In this document: positions 36,595 to 48,634 of the stretch, in pieces | Layout of the letters: every line of letters begins with the position of its first letter | How positions within the stretch are numbered: position 1 is the first letter of the stretch | NCBI GenBank assembly: GCA_006937955.1 | Contig: SSNP01000348.1 | Location: forward strand, 62,001 to 126,000 | DNA: 64,000 nucleotides | Origin: Pachypanchax playfairii | Lineage: Eukaryota; Chordata; Actinopteri; Cyprinodontiformes; Aplocheilidae | Reading direction: 5' to 3' | Program-made: the position numbers and the translations under genes | Notes under the pieces: model-generated | Database searches by the model: none | Seen by the model: the letters and a program-made list of their open reading frames with translations, nothing else | Told to the model about the DNA's origin: nothing

Positions 36595-38680
36595 AAGGAA
36601 GTATTTTACTGCTCTGAGCACTGAGAGTAATGTTGGATTTGACTTTAAAGAAAAATGCACAAGTAAAAATGTTAGACTGGTGTATATGAGCTGCCACTCT
36701 GATTATGGGAAGCTGTAGTCCTCTGAGCCACTTTATCTCTTGCCTCTAAGCACAGTTTTGTTTCCATAGCAACACATCCTTGACATTATTTTGATGTGAC
36801 TGGTGGCCAACCTTTATGGGCTGTAAATGCTTTCGGGTGAGTGGGAACATTATTTTTTAGCTGTATGTAAATTATCGAGACCTCCCAAGGACAAGATAAC
36901 GTCATTGAAGATAGAGACAATTTAATAAGCTTTAACATGTGTCAGTCATCTTTATTAAATATGTACCTAAAGGGTGCTGTCCCAAACTTAAAGACTTTCA
37001 TTCTATTAGTTCTGATGGTAATAAATCATAAGGAATGAGAGCATTGCTTTTAGCTGGGAACAAGCTGCTGGTGTTTAAACTGCAATGCCACACTCATTGA
37101 AACTAGACAAGCATCAGTGTCAGAATGGATCACCTTTAACAATAATATCCTTCAACAGTACCACTCATGAACCCTGCTTCACCTCTTAAAATGTCACTGA
37201 CACCAAAAAGAAATGCAATCAGCTAAGAGATTACCACAGAGAGGTACACTGAACAAAATACGAGACACAATATTTCACCAAAGTGAAAAAGAACAAAAGT
37301 AAAATCATGAACTGCTTTGTTTGTGATCAGCCCTTTTAAATGGCTGATAATACCTAATGTATCAAAAGATTTACCAAACAGCAGGTGATAATTATTTGAT
37401 TAACGTCTTTGGATGCATAAAAAGCAGCCAGACTGCAATCCAGCCACCGATAGTATAATTCTGAACAGATGTAATCGTATGAAATGGTTCCTTTAATTTT
37501 CTAATTTAAACCAAAATGGAAACATAAAAACAAAAGCACAAAAAGAAAAAGACATATGAAAGTCATAAAGCAATAGTCCAACACTGCCTTCAACCCACAG
37601 ACTCCTGTGTAAAAGTCCAGTTTTTGTGAAACATTCACTAGGTTGTTTGCGTATTGTTGTTTCATTCTCTGCTGAGTCAAACAAGAGGTGGGGAATAACA
37701 GATGATAGTGCATAAGGCTGACATAGAAACAGAAAACTAAGAGAAAACCCGAAACCCATGCAAACGTATGGAAATAGTAAAAAATCAATACTGTATAAAT
37801 AAATAAATAATAAGCCTAGGTTCAGAACGGTAACCGTTGTGTCAAACGATTGATATATTATTTATATGTTTTAAGGGGGTTGATTGACTCGTGAACCATC
37901 CGTTCCTGTATATTTAAATCCGATCAAAATATACCAGGGAAGATCGGATTTTGCTGAGTTCAGTGGAAAAAAGAAACGATTTATTCAGCAAAGTGAGCTA
38001 TCGCACTGTTTGACAACACCATGTTTTTAAGTTGCTGTTGCATTAAATATTTACAGGCGATGCTAATTTGTGGAGACACTATGAATGAACAAATGCAGTA
38101 AAAGCCAAATCCTTCAGTCATGCTCATACTAACACTCACAAAAAGCATCCACTAAATCTCTACTTTCATGTAGGCACACACATCTCTACTTATTTTGAGT
38201 AGACGTAGATGGAAATCCACTTAATTAATGGCACATAGTTCTTCACTGCCCACTCAGACTGTGAATTATTCTTGTTTAATGAGACCTGCAGACAGCTTCT
38301 GAACTTTACCACAGCTGCTAAAAGCAAGACGGGTGAATAGAAGCAATATTGTGTAAAAACTAAAAACATCAAAGATTTACAGTTGTTGTACACTTAACAC
38401 AGACAGAAGGACAAAGATTTCCTCAGGAGCACAGTTGTTTTCAGACCTGATATGTTTTACAAACTTGTAAATCATTTAGTCTTCGAGTGTGATGTAATGG
38501 GAACATCCTTGGAGCTAAGCGGTTCTGAAAATTGCAATCACTTAAAAATGAATTTTTTCAGGCTTCAAGCATGTTACTTTTGACCTAGGCCTTGGTACAT
38601 TTTTTAAATGATGCTTTTGCTGGGGAGATGGTAAGAAATACACAACATTACTGAAACACAACTGTAATATTGAAAGCAAC
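36595..38680. other. Gene-poor DNA with one X-box match
   Basis: No exon recognised. The only specific item is the X-box at 36760-36773. The section 36730-36950 has few low-complexity tracts and could be conserved non-coding DNA, which cannot be decided here. Confidence 0.6.
36760..36773. promoter_or_regulatory. RFX X-box consensus match
   Basis: GTTTCCATAGCAAC fits GTHNCC-AT-RGNAAC at every position. X-boxes bind RFX factors and occur in enhancers of ciliary and neuronal genes. It is 17 kb upstream of the grik5 ATG. A perfect match in 64 kb may still be chance. Confidence 0.4.
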
Positions 38681-39271
38681 TTAAAGGTCCTATATCATGT
38701 TATTTTACAGTTTTCAACATCTGGGATAGACACTATATGATAAAATCTCACCTTTGGTATTATATAGTATTAATTTGTCCTGAAATATAACTTATATTCT
38801 CAAGTTATTCTTCAACCAGGAAGTAAACTCTTGGTTTACCTAAAATCCCATCTCTCCTCCAGGCCCACCAGTGCTGCCCCTCGACCTGCCTGAATAAAAT
38901 GGTGAATAAATTCCCGTAACTCTTGCAGCCAAATGCACATTTTCACAGAGACATTTTTAGAAAGTAAAATACTACAAATGGTGGTGCTTAGTGTTTTGCT
39001 TCAGACTCTTGCAGCTCGTGGTGTGTGTTTGATCCGCAGGGGCAGCTCGGACATGTCGGGCAGGTCCTGATATAACACTGTTACATCACTATGTTACAGT
39101 CAGTCAGGAGAGAGTGGAGCAGCTGCTCAGAGCGCAGGATGCAGAAGGATTACTGAGAAATGTGTGTGTTAAGCCAAAAACCACTCAGGGTTTTTTTTTA
39201 AATAAGACAGTAGCATCACAACATGGTTAAAAGCTCCAAAAAGTTGATTTTGCATGATACAGGACCTTTAA
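38681..39271. mobile_element. TTAA-flanked miniature inverted-repeat element, about 590 bp
   Basis: The left end is TTAAAGGTCCTATATCATG. The right end, reverse-complemented, is TTAAAGGTCCTGTATCATG, so 18 of 19 agree. Both ends lie on TTAA. No transposase frame is present. The first bases resemble the ends of the element at 20436-20980 (TTAAAGAGGCC), suggesting use of the same type of transposase. The inner part is GC-richer (38860-39150). Confidence 0.88.
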
Positions 39272-42200
39272 GTAAACAACCAATAACATTCAAACTGTCT
39301 GGAAACTGGATTTGTTTTATTTAAAGCATCATTAAATGGAGAAAAAGTTACCACAGAAAAAAAAACAAAAAAACAACTAAAGTTAAACAAAGCATTACCA
39401 ACAAAGGGGAAAGACTAAAAAAGCACAGAAGCAATGTCAAAAAGCCCAACTGAGGTTTTATAGGACTGGTTGCATCTTTAAACACACTAGAGGTAAAAAC
39501 GAGCAATTTCTACAGGCAGCACTGCATGAAAACATCAGTTATGGATGTGTGAAATCTCTGCTCACTCACCATGTTCTGGAAAAAAAATGTTATGTTACGC
39601 TGTAACGGGGATTGAAACTTGCTTTTTGTTTACAATGACAAAATACTAAATCAAGCAGATATTTTCAGCACACATTAGATAAAAAAAATGGGACAGTCAT
39701 CAGAGATTTTCAAAACCAAATGCTGGGGAGGAAACCCTTTTCTTCTTTCACTGTTACATCTGAAAAATTCTACCTTTCCCTTAAGATTAAGCAGAAAAGC
39801 ACTTTTGGTTTTTACTTATCTTGGTTTTACATGCAAGGTCAGTTGAGATTTTATATCTCAGGATAGAAAGCAACTGTTTTGAAATGAAATAATATACATT
39901 ACATTTCAGTGAGTTTTATGATATGCGCTATACAATGGATTCACCATGAAGAAAATATTTTAGTGATTATCTGCTCAGGAGTTGAAAATCTCTTAGCTGT
40001 CAGTGTATTTACAGTGAAAAGAAGAGAAGATAGGGAGAACTTGTCAGTAAAAAGTACTGGTGCTAACGTTAATGCTTAGAGACAGGAAAGTGGCTGAAAA
40101 AACAGACACGTCAATTGGGAGACACTTTTCGTTAATCACAGGTGTCAGTGAGGAGAAAGGCTGCAATTTTACCAGACTACATAGCAGCGGGCAGATAGTC
40201 ACCAGAAGCAGCTGCTCCGATGGGAATGCACTGATTACTGCTCTCCGTCTTATTTCCTCTCACTCCAAGTCAGCAGGTAATGAAGAGTCCAGCCTTTATC
40301 TGCTAACAGCTAATGAGTAACCCTTTAACTAACCCCTAATGAATAAAGACTGTAGCCACAAACAGTAGAACTGCTCTGTCCCAGATGTCTCTGTCACTGA
40401 ACTGTGTCTGAAATTAAAATAGGGCATGGTACTAAAATGTCTGAGTGTCATTGGGGCAGCAAGGTGTGCAGAGGCACATTACCAGTGGAACAGAGGAAGC
40501 AATTACTCGCCTATTTAAACATAAATCTGTGGGACCAAAATCATTATAAAGCAGCAGTTTTACTCATGTAAAGCTGATCTAAAGAACTCACGCATGAAAT
40601 CAACAAGCCTCAACAAAACCAGAATACTTTTTTTTTCCTATTTTTACATGTAGTAACTTTTTTATTTCAGTTTGACTTTGTGAAAGTTACAGCTGTCTGA
40701 AAGTTACCAATCAGCAATCCTTTTAATGAAAACAAGTTGTTGTTGTTATTGTTTATCTCAGGAGTAACAGCTGTCTAAATGATGTTCTTATTCTTGCAGC
40801 GCCCTTGAATAAGGAAAAAGGTATATGCATGATGATTATGTTTACTGGATGAGAGTCATATTCATATACTTTGGTTTGCATTTTGCATTTTGTTGCAAAA
40901 TCATTATGAATTTGCAATAAAACAGAAGTAATTTAGGATTCTTTTATTGTTCTATGTTGTATGATTTGTCATTAAAATCTTTCTTTACAACCTATAGTTT
41001 ATCTCACATTGTTTACATTCTTGCTTTTCTTGCCATTAACAGCTTTTAAAGTGACAACAATTTTTTTGGGGGGGGGGTTCAGCTTCTGTCTTTTTTGTTT
41101 AAATCCCTTTCTCTCTGGAGTTGCAATATTAATGTGGGAATTTAAAAATTATAGGGATTAAATTGGAAATGTTTCAGTTGAAAATGGAAGAAATACCCAA
41201 AATAATTATCCTTCCATGTATGCTCAAAGTTCTGGCTTCCTGCTTTTTTTTTCCTGTTGTAATTATCTCTACCAGACAAGTCATTAAATGCTAGTGCACA
41301 TATTAATCACTCATTCATTTTTAATCTCTACACACACAAACACATGAAAACATGCACATTTTTAATACCTCATGATTCAATAATTTTAGACTACCCATTT
41401 GAGAAAAGAATGTTTTTCTGGTTTTATTACTCAAATTTGTTGCTTTTTTCCACCTACTGTTTAAAATGTGTCTTACAAATTGTATAGTATATTTATTTTT
41501 TATTATCAAGAAATGTATTATTTGTCCTAGTCTAAATGCAGTAGTGTTTCCATGTCTGTGTCTGCCTTTTCTCAGTTCTTCAGTCCATGTCCTTACAAAC
41601 TCACTCCATTTCCGCTCAGTTTGAAATGCACCATTAAGGATAATCAATCTATTTGATATTGTTTGTCTCATCATGAAAATCCAGCACCATCTGAGTAGAA
41701 ATACCTGAGAGGACGATGACTAAAAGGATTATGATTGAGGCCACAAGGCAGGACACAATGACAAAGTGTCCGTTCCTGAGAGCATCATGACTTAAATGAT
41801 GTGCTTAATGATGCATGATGGTGAAGGATTTCAGTGCATGAAGCACAAGTGGGCTTTTGTCATGATCACTACAGTATCAGTCAGATATTTGGAAACACCT
41901 ACTTTCTTTAACTTGACAAACTCTTGCTCCCCTAGTACTGGGGGCAAATGAAATACTGTCAATATATAAACTAGGCATTTACCAATGTATAATTGCAGCA
42001 CATCCATTTAACCGGAAGAAGCTAATCTATCCATAACAACAATAATAATAATGGTTTAAAACAAAATTCTAACATCAAGCAGCTACATGAAAGTGCAGCA
42101 AAAAGATGCTGAAGCTGCAGGCAAGCAAAGCTGACTGTCACGACTGTGCAACTCAATGTTAATTAAACAAACAAAGTGTGTTTGAAAGCTCAGGCTCCAA

Positions 42201-45200
42201 AGATTAAATCTTACATTTGCTGTTGTATGTCAAATTCATTTACTTTGATCCAGTAACATATGTATCAATTATTATACATCTAAAATAATCTCATGAGTTT
42301 TACCTTTATTATGATACAAAAATAATACAAAAAAATGTCATTGCAGAGATACATTCATTTCTTTGTGGGCATGTTCAGTTCAAGCAGATGTCTTAAATAA
42401 AGGCCTGAAGTTTAAAAGGTTAATCTAACTTTATATTGATTGGCCCATTGAGATCAAAATCTCTTTTAAAAACAACAACTGGCTAATGTCACTGCCGTAA
42501 ACAGCTGTTTCAGTATTTTAATAGTATTTTAGTTTTTAGATATCCATTCCTCTTGCCTCCATCCCCAGAACAGAAGAAACACCAAAAGATCTTGTTGTAT
42601 ATAAAACTGCAGATGTGCATGAGTTAATTTTAACCAAGTTATGTTTCCAAGCAGTTCTACTTGTGGTTCTGAATATATCTTAAAAAAACACTTCAATACA
42701 TTTGTTTACATAAAAACCTTAAGGATAATACTAAAGCAAACAACTCAGTGTAATTGCAGATTTATTTGCATAATAAACTGCAAACCACACTGTTTAAACC
42801 CACAAACAACTTTAAATTAAGAGGTCTGGAGAAAGTTCTGATCATGTTTAGGCTTAAAACAATACAGTTTTCTAGAAAGACTCCACTGGGACTAGAATTC
42901 CTCAGAGTCCCCAAAAGACTCAAAATGAAAACGATTTGAATGTTTGAAACAGTTTGATAAGGTGAGGTATTAACACAAAGAGGTTTTTAGATGTACGGAA
43001 ATGAGCTCATCTGCTGTAATTAGCCTATAAACTTTCTCAGCTAGTTCATGCTTGTTTTGCAAGAAATGCTCCTTTACTTTTACCTCGAAAACAGACAGTT
43101 TTGACGTTCTTGCAACGACACACTTATTTGTACATGAGCCCCTCCTTTTATATTTAAAATGTATAAATTTTTGAAAATCACTGCCTTTTTAAGAACAGCT
43201 ATTAACCATTTTAAATGTGGCATTTAGATTAATTTCAAAGTTATTGTTAGCATCAGTCCTGCTCAGGGATGCTACCCAAAACTTGCTAACTTAAGAAAAA
43301 ATATCCAGATTTGTTTTCATTTTTTTTTAACCTTGTTCAGCCATTAAACAACCCTGAAGGCATATCAACCATTATAGTTGCAGTAACATGTACTTTACAA
43401 AATGAAATTCTCTCACTAACCCAAACAGAGAGCAGTAGTACTCTAGTTTTTTGCTGTTATTTCCAATATGTGCTTATAAAGACATTCTCCTCTTGGTTTC
43501 CTCTCCTTTTTGGTGACAAGACAAAAATACAGGAAAGACAGGAAAGAGTTTCTTAATTATGCATTTGCTTATCCTCAGTCTTCCTCTTCTAGTTTGTCTC
43601 CTCTAACACTGTGGGTAATCTTTTCTGTTGACTCTACAATCAGGAGAGTAATGTACCAGCGTCTCAATGCAATGTACAAAACAGCAGGGACCATAGCAGC
43701 AGCACGGCAGGTAAGGAAAGACAGATTTATTAAAATGAAGAGTTTGTAGGTTTAAGAAAGAGACAGATAGATGGAGACAGAAACTGACAGAAAGATTTAT
43801 GGAGGATGTGAAGGAGAAAATGTTGGTTAGACTAAGTGGAAGAAAGCCTGAGAAAGATAAGACATATGGGCCAGTCAGGAAGAAAAGTAGATTTCTAGAT
43901 GATTACATACTGAGTGTGACTGGATTTTAATGAACTAAAAGTGATTTCAAACATTGGTATGTTTAACCACCTGATAGTCCAGACAAAGGACATTCTGAAG
44001 GGAGCAAAGCATAACTAGTCAAAGTCAAAGTTTCAAAGGCATACCTTTAAGTTTCAGTACAAAAGTATAACATTTACAGAAATACATTGACTGAAACCTA
44101 AACAAACCTATATATTTGCGTAAAATCAGAATAGAAAAACCCATCAGTGTTGTTTTTATTAAATTTTCTAAAGAAGTTGATGTTTAAAGACTTGTTCCTC
44201 TGTAATGTTGAAATAAAAAAACAGACTTTTTTATTGTGTCTTTTGTCTTTTTGTGGCCAACATAGTTTGAAAGAATCTTTTGATTTCAGTTAGAAATTTG
44301 ACCTCTCATGCTGCACACTGAACTCAAAACACACAGGTCCTATTTGCACTTTAGAAATTTGGATTATGGCTTTGTAAATGAACATTTATTTAAAATTCTT
44401 TGGTGGCTGTTGCAAAAGAAGTTGTGATTAATTTATAAGTTGAAAAGTCAAATACGTCAGAATGAATGAATATGTCAACTAAACACCTTGCTATTCATCT
44501 CTATTGATTGATGACACAAATCTTTAAATGTGAGTGTTTCAACATCATGAAGGATTTCCTGAAAAGATACCCACTTAGTTTCTTTTTTCCTTCTTTGAAT
44601 GTAAACTTTTAATATGTGTTTTTCAGGGCAGTTGATTTGTCCAATACAAGCCCTTATAATTTAGATTTTAGTAAAGTAAAAGCAGCTTTTTAATACATCT
44701 GTTAACGCTTGGACGTTTTGTAGTAGAAAAAGCCTTTGTTATCCACAGATTTAGATGAAAATCAATGTGTCAAAATGAAAAATGTAAAAGTAATGACAGA
44801 AACATAAAGATGTAGAACTGAATCAAGTTTTATATCAGGGTAGAGAATATAGATTAGCAGATACGAAATAAAAAGAGTAAGGAAAAAAGATTGAAAAGAT
44901 AGCACTGTATTCACTTCGACTGAAGCCAACAGTAACATTCTCCTCGCCATGAAGCAGACGATAAGCAGAGCTAAAGCAAGATTACAGGAGCACAGGAAGG
45001 AGATTACAGGTGCAGTGGCAGTGAGGCCGGCGTAAAGCTGGATTACAGGAAGGTCTGAAACCTTAACACGAAGACAGATGCAGACACAGCAGGGAGAGCA
45101 ATGACAACACTCTCCTCTGTTCTTTGTACATTCATACCATTCTCCCTTTGCGCCAACATTTTATCATGGTTCTTTCTCTCAGAGTTTCTTTTTTCTTTAA

Positions 45201-46824
45201 TTATTCTTTCTGTCACTCACTTGTTTTGGTTTGGGTTTTTATCCTTTTTAAGCCCTATATAATGGTTCTCAAACATCTTGGGAAATCTTAGAAAAACAAA
45301 AAGAAACTCTTATTAAAGCCATTTTATTTTTGTAGGCTTGTCAATGCCACTGATGCACAACTGCTATCTTTTACATTTCAGTCTTTTATAAAGTTCAAAG
45401 CAATGAACCAAGACTGGCCTTATGAATTCAGACTGGCCTTATAAAACGTCTCATATTTATGGTTTTTACAGTCTTGGCTGTATTTTCCAACCTCTGTCTA
45501 GTCTTTTTGTTGTCTATTTATGTGGTTGTGTGTCTGAAAGTGTGTGCTTTTTTTTTTCTAAAATAAAACAAATCAGTACATTTGTGGATTGTCTTCATTT
45601 TTTTTCCCACTTCAATATTGATCAAAGAAATCATGTTATTTGTGTTGTCCATTTACAGTAAAATTGATTACATTTTATTTATTTAATTATTTTATATATT
45701 TACACAGGCAAAATGTATCTACATCAGACTTTAGTCAGCCACGGCATTTTAAATTAAATCAATCTCCCAAGACTAGTGCATGAACAGCTATTTGACATTG
45801 ACTTACAAAAGACATGACTTTCATCCACATGACATAACAAAGACGTACTGGGATGTGGATACAATGCTAAGATAAGACCTTCTGCAGGGACTTTTCTATT
45901 GCAACCCAGAAACACTTCTCTGCAGTGGAGAGGATCAGAGTATATGAATAAGCTTTAGCTGGTCTGACCCCCAGCACAGAGCAGAGGAATGATGGAGAAA
46001 CAAAGGACAGATGGAAAGATCACAGAATATGAGGAGGAAAGAAGACGAGGAAATAATGTATCCATTTCCAACCTCTCCTGAAAATTCATTCACATCTATT
46101 CATTACATTCATTTCTAGTTATTTTGTCACTAACAAACAAATAAGTGAATTAATACCAACAAAAACCCAACCTTCTTGGCAGAAGTAAAAAAAAAAAAAA
46201 TACCACACATTGTTTGTCTTTATTTCATCTCTTCAGAAAACTTTTTCAGTTGTACGTGTCTCAGCTGGATAAGCATGTGCGCACGTGTGTGTGTGTTTAA
46301 AGATGAGGGCTAACCTTTCAGCAGGTTGAGTTGCCTTTGAAGTGTGCCCGTTTGGTGAAAATGTGTTCTATATCAAAGTGCAAGAGACGAAAGGTTTTGT
46401 CTTTCACTGGGAAGACGACAAAAAAAGCTTCTTTCTCCCATCTCTCTCTCTCATTTTCCCTTGTCCCCTGCTGGAGCGTGCCTCCGTCATCCTGAGATCC
46501 GTTCAGCATTTTCTTTTTTTCCTATTGATATCACTTTTGTGTCATTTCAAACATTTTTTTTATTCCCTTTTCAAAACATCCTGCCTCCCTTACTGTATTT
46601 CCCTTGTTCTGTGTTCTCTTTTCTCTTTTTCCTTTCCTCTCCTCCTCATCTCCCTCCTCTGTCTCTTCTCCCTCTGTGGTCGATTGACCCTGAGTAACAG
46701 AGAAGATGACAAAGTGTGAAAGGTTTCCTCAGGGCTTTAAGTGACACCAGCAAGTGGAACAGTCATCCAGATGGTGACTGCTCTTTGCTTTGCCTGAAGG
46801 CTGCAGACTGCTTCGTCTGGCAGG
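39272..46824. other. Gene-poor DNA, 7.5 kb
   Basis: AT-rich with homopolymers (a run of ten G at about 41071-41080). One exon-like segment lies on the plus strand at 43644-43710, between acaatcag and GTAAGG, translating in one frame as VMYQRLNAMYKTAG, but it matches no family I know. Pyrimidine-rich DNA is found at 46430-46680. No supported gene. Confidence 0.6.
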
Positions 46825-46909
46825 AATAGAATAGAATAGAATAGAATAGAATAGAATAGAATAGAATAGAATAGAATAGAATAGAATAGAATAGAATAGA
46901 ATAGAATAA
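46825..46909. repeat. AATAG pentanucleotide microsatellite (17 units)
   Basis: Uninterrupted AATAG units. The translations on the minus strand (SILFY repeats) are artefacts. Confidence 0.97.
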
Positions 46910-47154
46910 CACAGAAGAGCACATTTTTTTGTAAATACTGAAACTAGTGAGCAACCTTTTCCGAATAATTATCAACATTTTGATTTTAACCTTGGAGAAA
47001 ACATACAAGTCCTTCTCATGCATGACATCGCTTTTGGTAGGACCCCTGGAATTAAAACGACACAGCAGTAATTACTCTGTGGGATCCTTCTCTGCATTCA
47101 AGGTTTGCCTTAAAAGTCACTTCCTGCAATGAATGAGGAGAACACAACTTGAGC

Positions 47155-47425
47155 TGATGAGGACGGGGCTCCCCCCTCCCATCACTACTGCTTTCTGCAG
47201 AGGCACTATAAAGTGCATACTGACCAGGGTGATTGCAACAACACAGACTGAAAATCTCAGTGAAAGGAGAGGAAGACAGCAGAAAAAGACCAATACTTCA
47301 CTTCTTTCCATTTGGGATGAAAACTCTGCCTGACCAGAGCTAACAGCATCATCAGGGACCCTAACCACCCTCACCATGGACTTACCATAGCCTCCAGAAA
47401 GCAGCAAGCACACATCCAGAGCAGA
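47155..47425 (+). pseudogene. Decayed LINE reverse-transcriptase 3' end (non-LTR retrotransposon relic)
   Basis: The plus strand reads FCRGTIKCILTRVIATTQTE at 47193-47252, close to the FxRGTIESILTxCI motif at the end of fish L2/Rex-like reverse transcriptases. Further on, from 47342, it reads NSIIRDPNHPHHGL, close to SIVRDPSHPLHDL just before the usual end of that frame. The part between is deleted or scrambled and stops interrupt it, so this is a dead fragment. The clade is inferred from recalled motifs. Confidence 0.65.
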
Positions 47426-47847
47426 ACAGCTCTTCATAAAGTGAACTTTTAAAACTAGATTAACCTTTGTGCGCCTCTTGTCTTCTCAACAGGCAATTAT
47501 TGCTTCCAATTAAATCCATAATGCTTTGAAAGGCTAAAGTCTGCAAAACAAAATAAGAAGCTCAGTGAGATTTGTGTAATTCCTTTAAATCTGTTTGGTG
47601 ATGCAAAGTTTAAATGTGCATGCAGCAGCATGTTTTATTGGCAGCTACTTCTAATCTATTGGAAAAGCAAGCTGTAGATTTTTGTTGTTGTTTGTGCTGA
47701 AGCTGTTGTTGCAAAATGAGACATCCATCATTGGAAACAGCAGTTCTGTTTTTTGTTTTTTTGTTGTTCTTTATAAGAAAAACAACTGCTGGCACAAACG
47801 TGATTCATGGAGAAGTGTTACTGAAGCCATTAGCCTCAACTTACTAT

Positions 47848-47849
<2 letters not shown>

Positions 47850-47881
<32 letters not shown>
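47850..47881. repeat. CA dinucleotide microsatellite (about 15 units)
   Basis: A perfect run of AC units directly before the GGGGACC/CCTAA repeat, an association commonly seen for that repeat in fish. Confidence 0.95.
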
Positions 47882-47882
<1 letters not shown>

Positions 47883-48168
47883 GTGTGTTTTGGTATCCTT
47901 ATGGGGACCGTCCATTGACTTCCATTGATTTTAGTAACTAGATTTATACCTAACCCAAACCCTTTTCCTAACCTTAACCATTACTGATCTATAACTAACC
48001 CTAAGACTAACTAAAACTCTATTCACACCATACCTATAAACCTAACCCCTAACCCTAAAAAGGGGAGTCCCCCTCATGGGGACCAGGCTTCGGTCCCCAC
48101 AAGAACCCTCGGACCCCAGAAAGATAGTAAAAGTCAGGAAACTGGTCCTCAGGAGGTCAGAAATACAA
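47882..48168 (+). repeat. Fish GGGGACC / CCTAA repeat, unit 1
   Basis: Contains ttggtatccttatggggacc, attgacttccattgatttta, then many TAACC-type words (cctaacccaaaccc, cctaaccttaacc, ctaacccctaaccctaaaa at about 48039-48058) and ggggaccaggcttcggtccc. This layout is a well-known dispersed repeat of teleosts. The CCTAA runs look telomere-like but are degenerate. Confidence 0.8.
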
Positions 48169-48445
48169 GCCCCCCCCCCCACACACACACACGAATTGCT
48201 ATACTTGTGTGGCCATTGTATTGACTTCCATTGATTTTACCATGCCTAACCCGCACACTTTCCCTAACCTTAATCATTTGTGACACATGCCTAACCCTAA
48301 CCTTTACCTAATTCATACCTCTAAACCTAACTATTAGAGTGCAGTTGCTTGTTAAACAATGTGTGGACCAGCCAAAATGTCCTCACAACTACAAATGTCC
48401 ACACTATGCTGGCAGCATGACAAAAGTATACATGCCCACACACAC
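48169..48445 (+). repeat. Fish GGGGACC / CCTAA repeat, unit 2
   Basis: Starts with a poly-C/CA tract, then cttgtgtggccattgtattg and gacttccattgattttacc, TAACC words (tgcctaaccctaaccttta), ggaccagccaaaatgtcctc, and ends in another CA tract (48439-48458). The shared word gacttccattgatttta lies about 310 bp after its counterpart in unit 1, so the two units form a tandem pair. Confidence 0.75.
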
Positions 48446-48577
48446 ACGCACACACACTTACACTCTCTAATATAAAGAAAGAAAACAGGCCCTGGTGTAA
48501 GACACTGATATGATACTGAAGAAAAGTACTCTAAACATTTGGTCCTGCAAGTTTTCATATTCACTTCTTATATTCCC

Positions 48578-48580
<3 letters not shown>

Positions 48581-48634
<54 letters not shown>
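48581..48634. repeat. GACA tetranucleotide microsatellite (about 13 units)
   Basis: Uninterrupted GACA units. Confidence 0.97.

Noticed and set aside
46737..47023. Minus-strand open frames with SILFY repeats
   Set aside because: Translation of the AATAG pentanucleotide array.
48039..48058. Interstitial telomere from a chromosome fusion
   Set aside because: The CCTAA words are degenerate and belong to a dispersed fish repeat that is present twice here.
48581..48634. CRISPR-like direct repeats
   Set aside because: This and the other arrays are simple tandem microsatellites without spacers in a eukaryotic genome.
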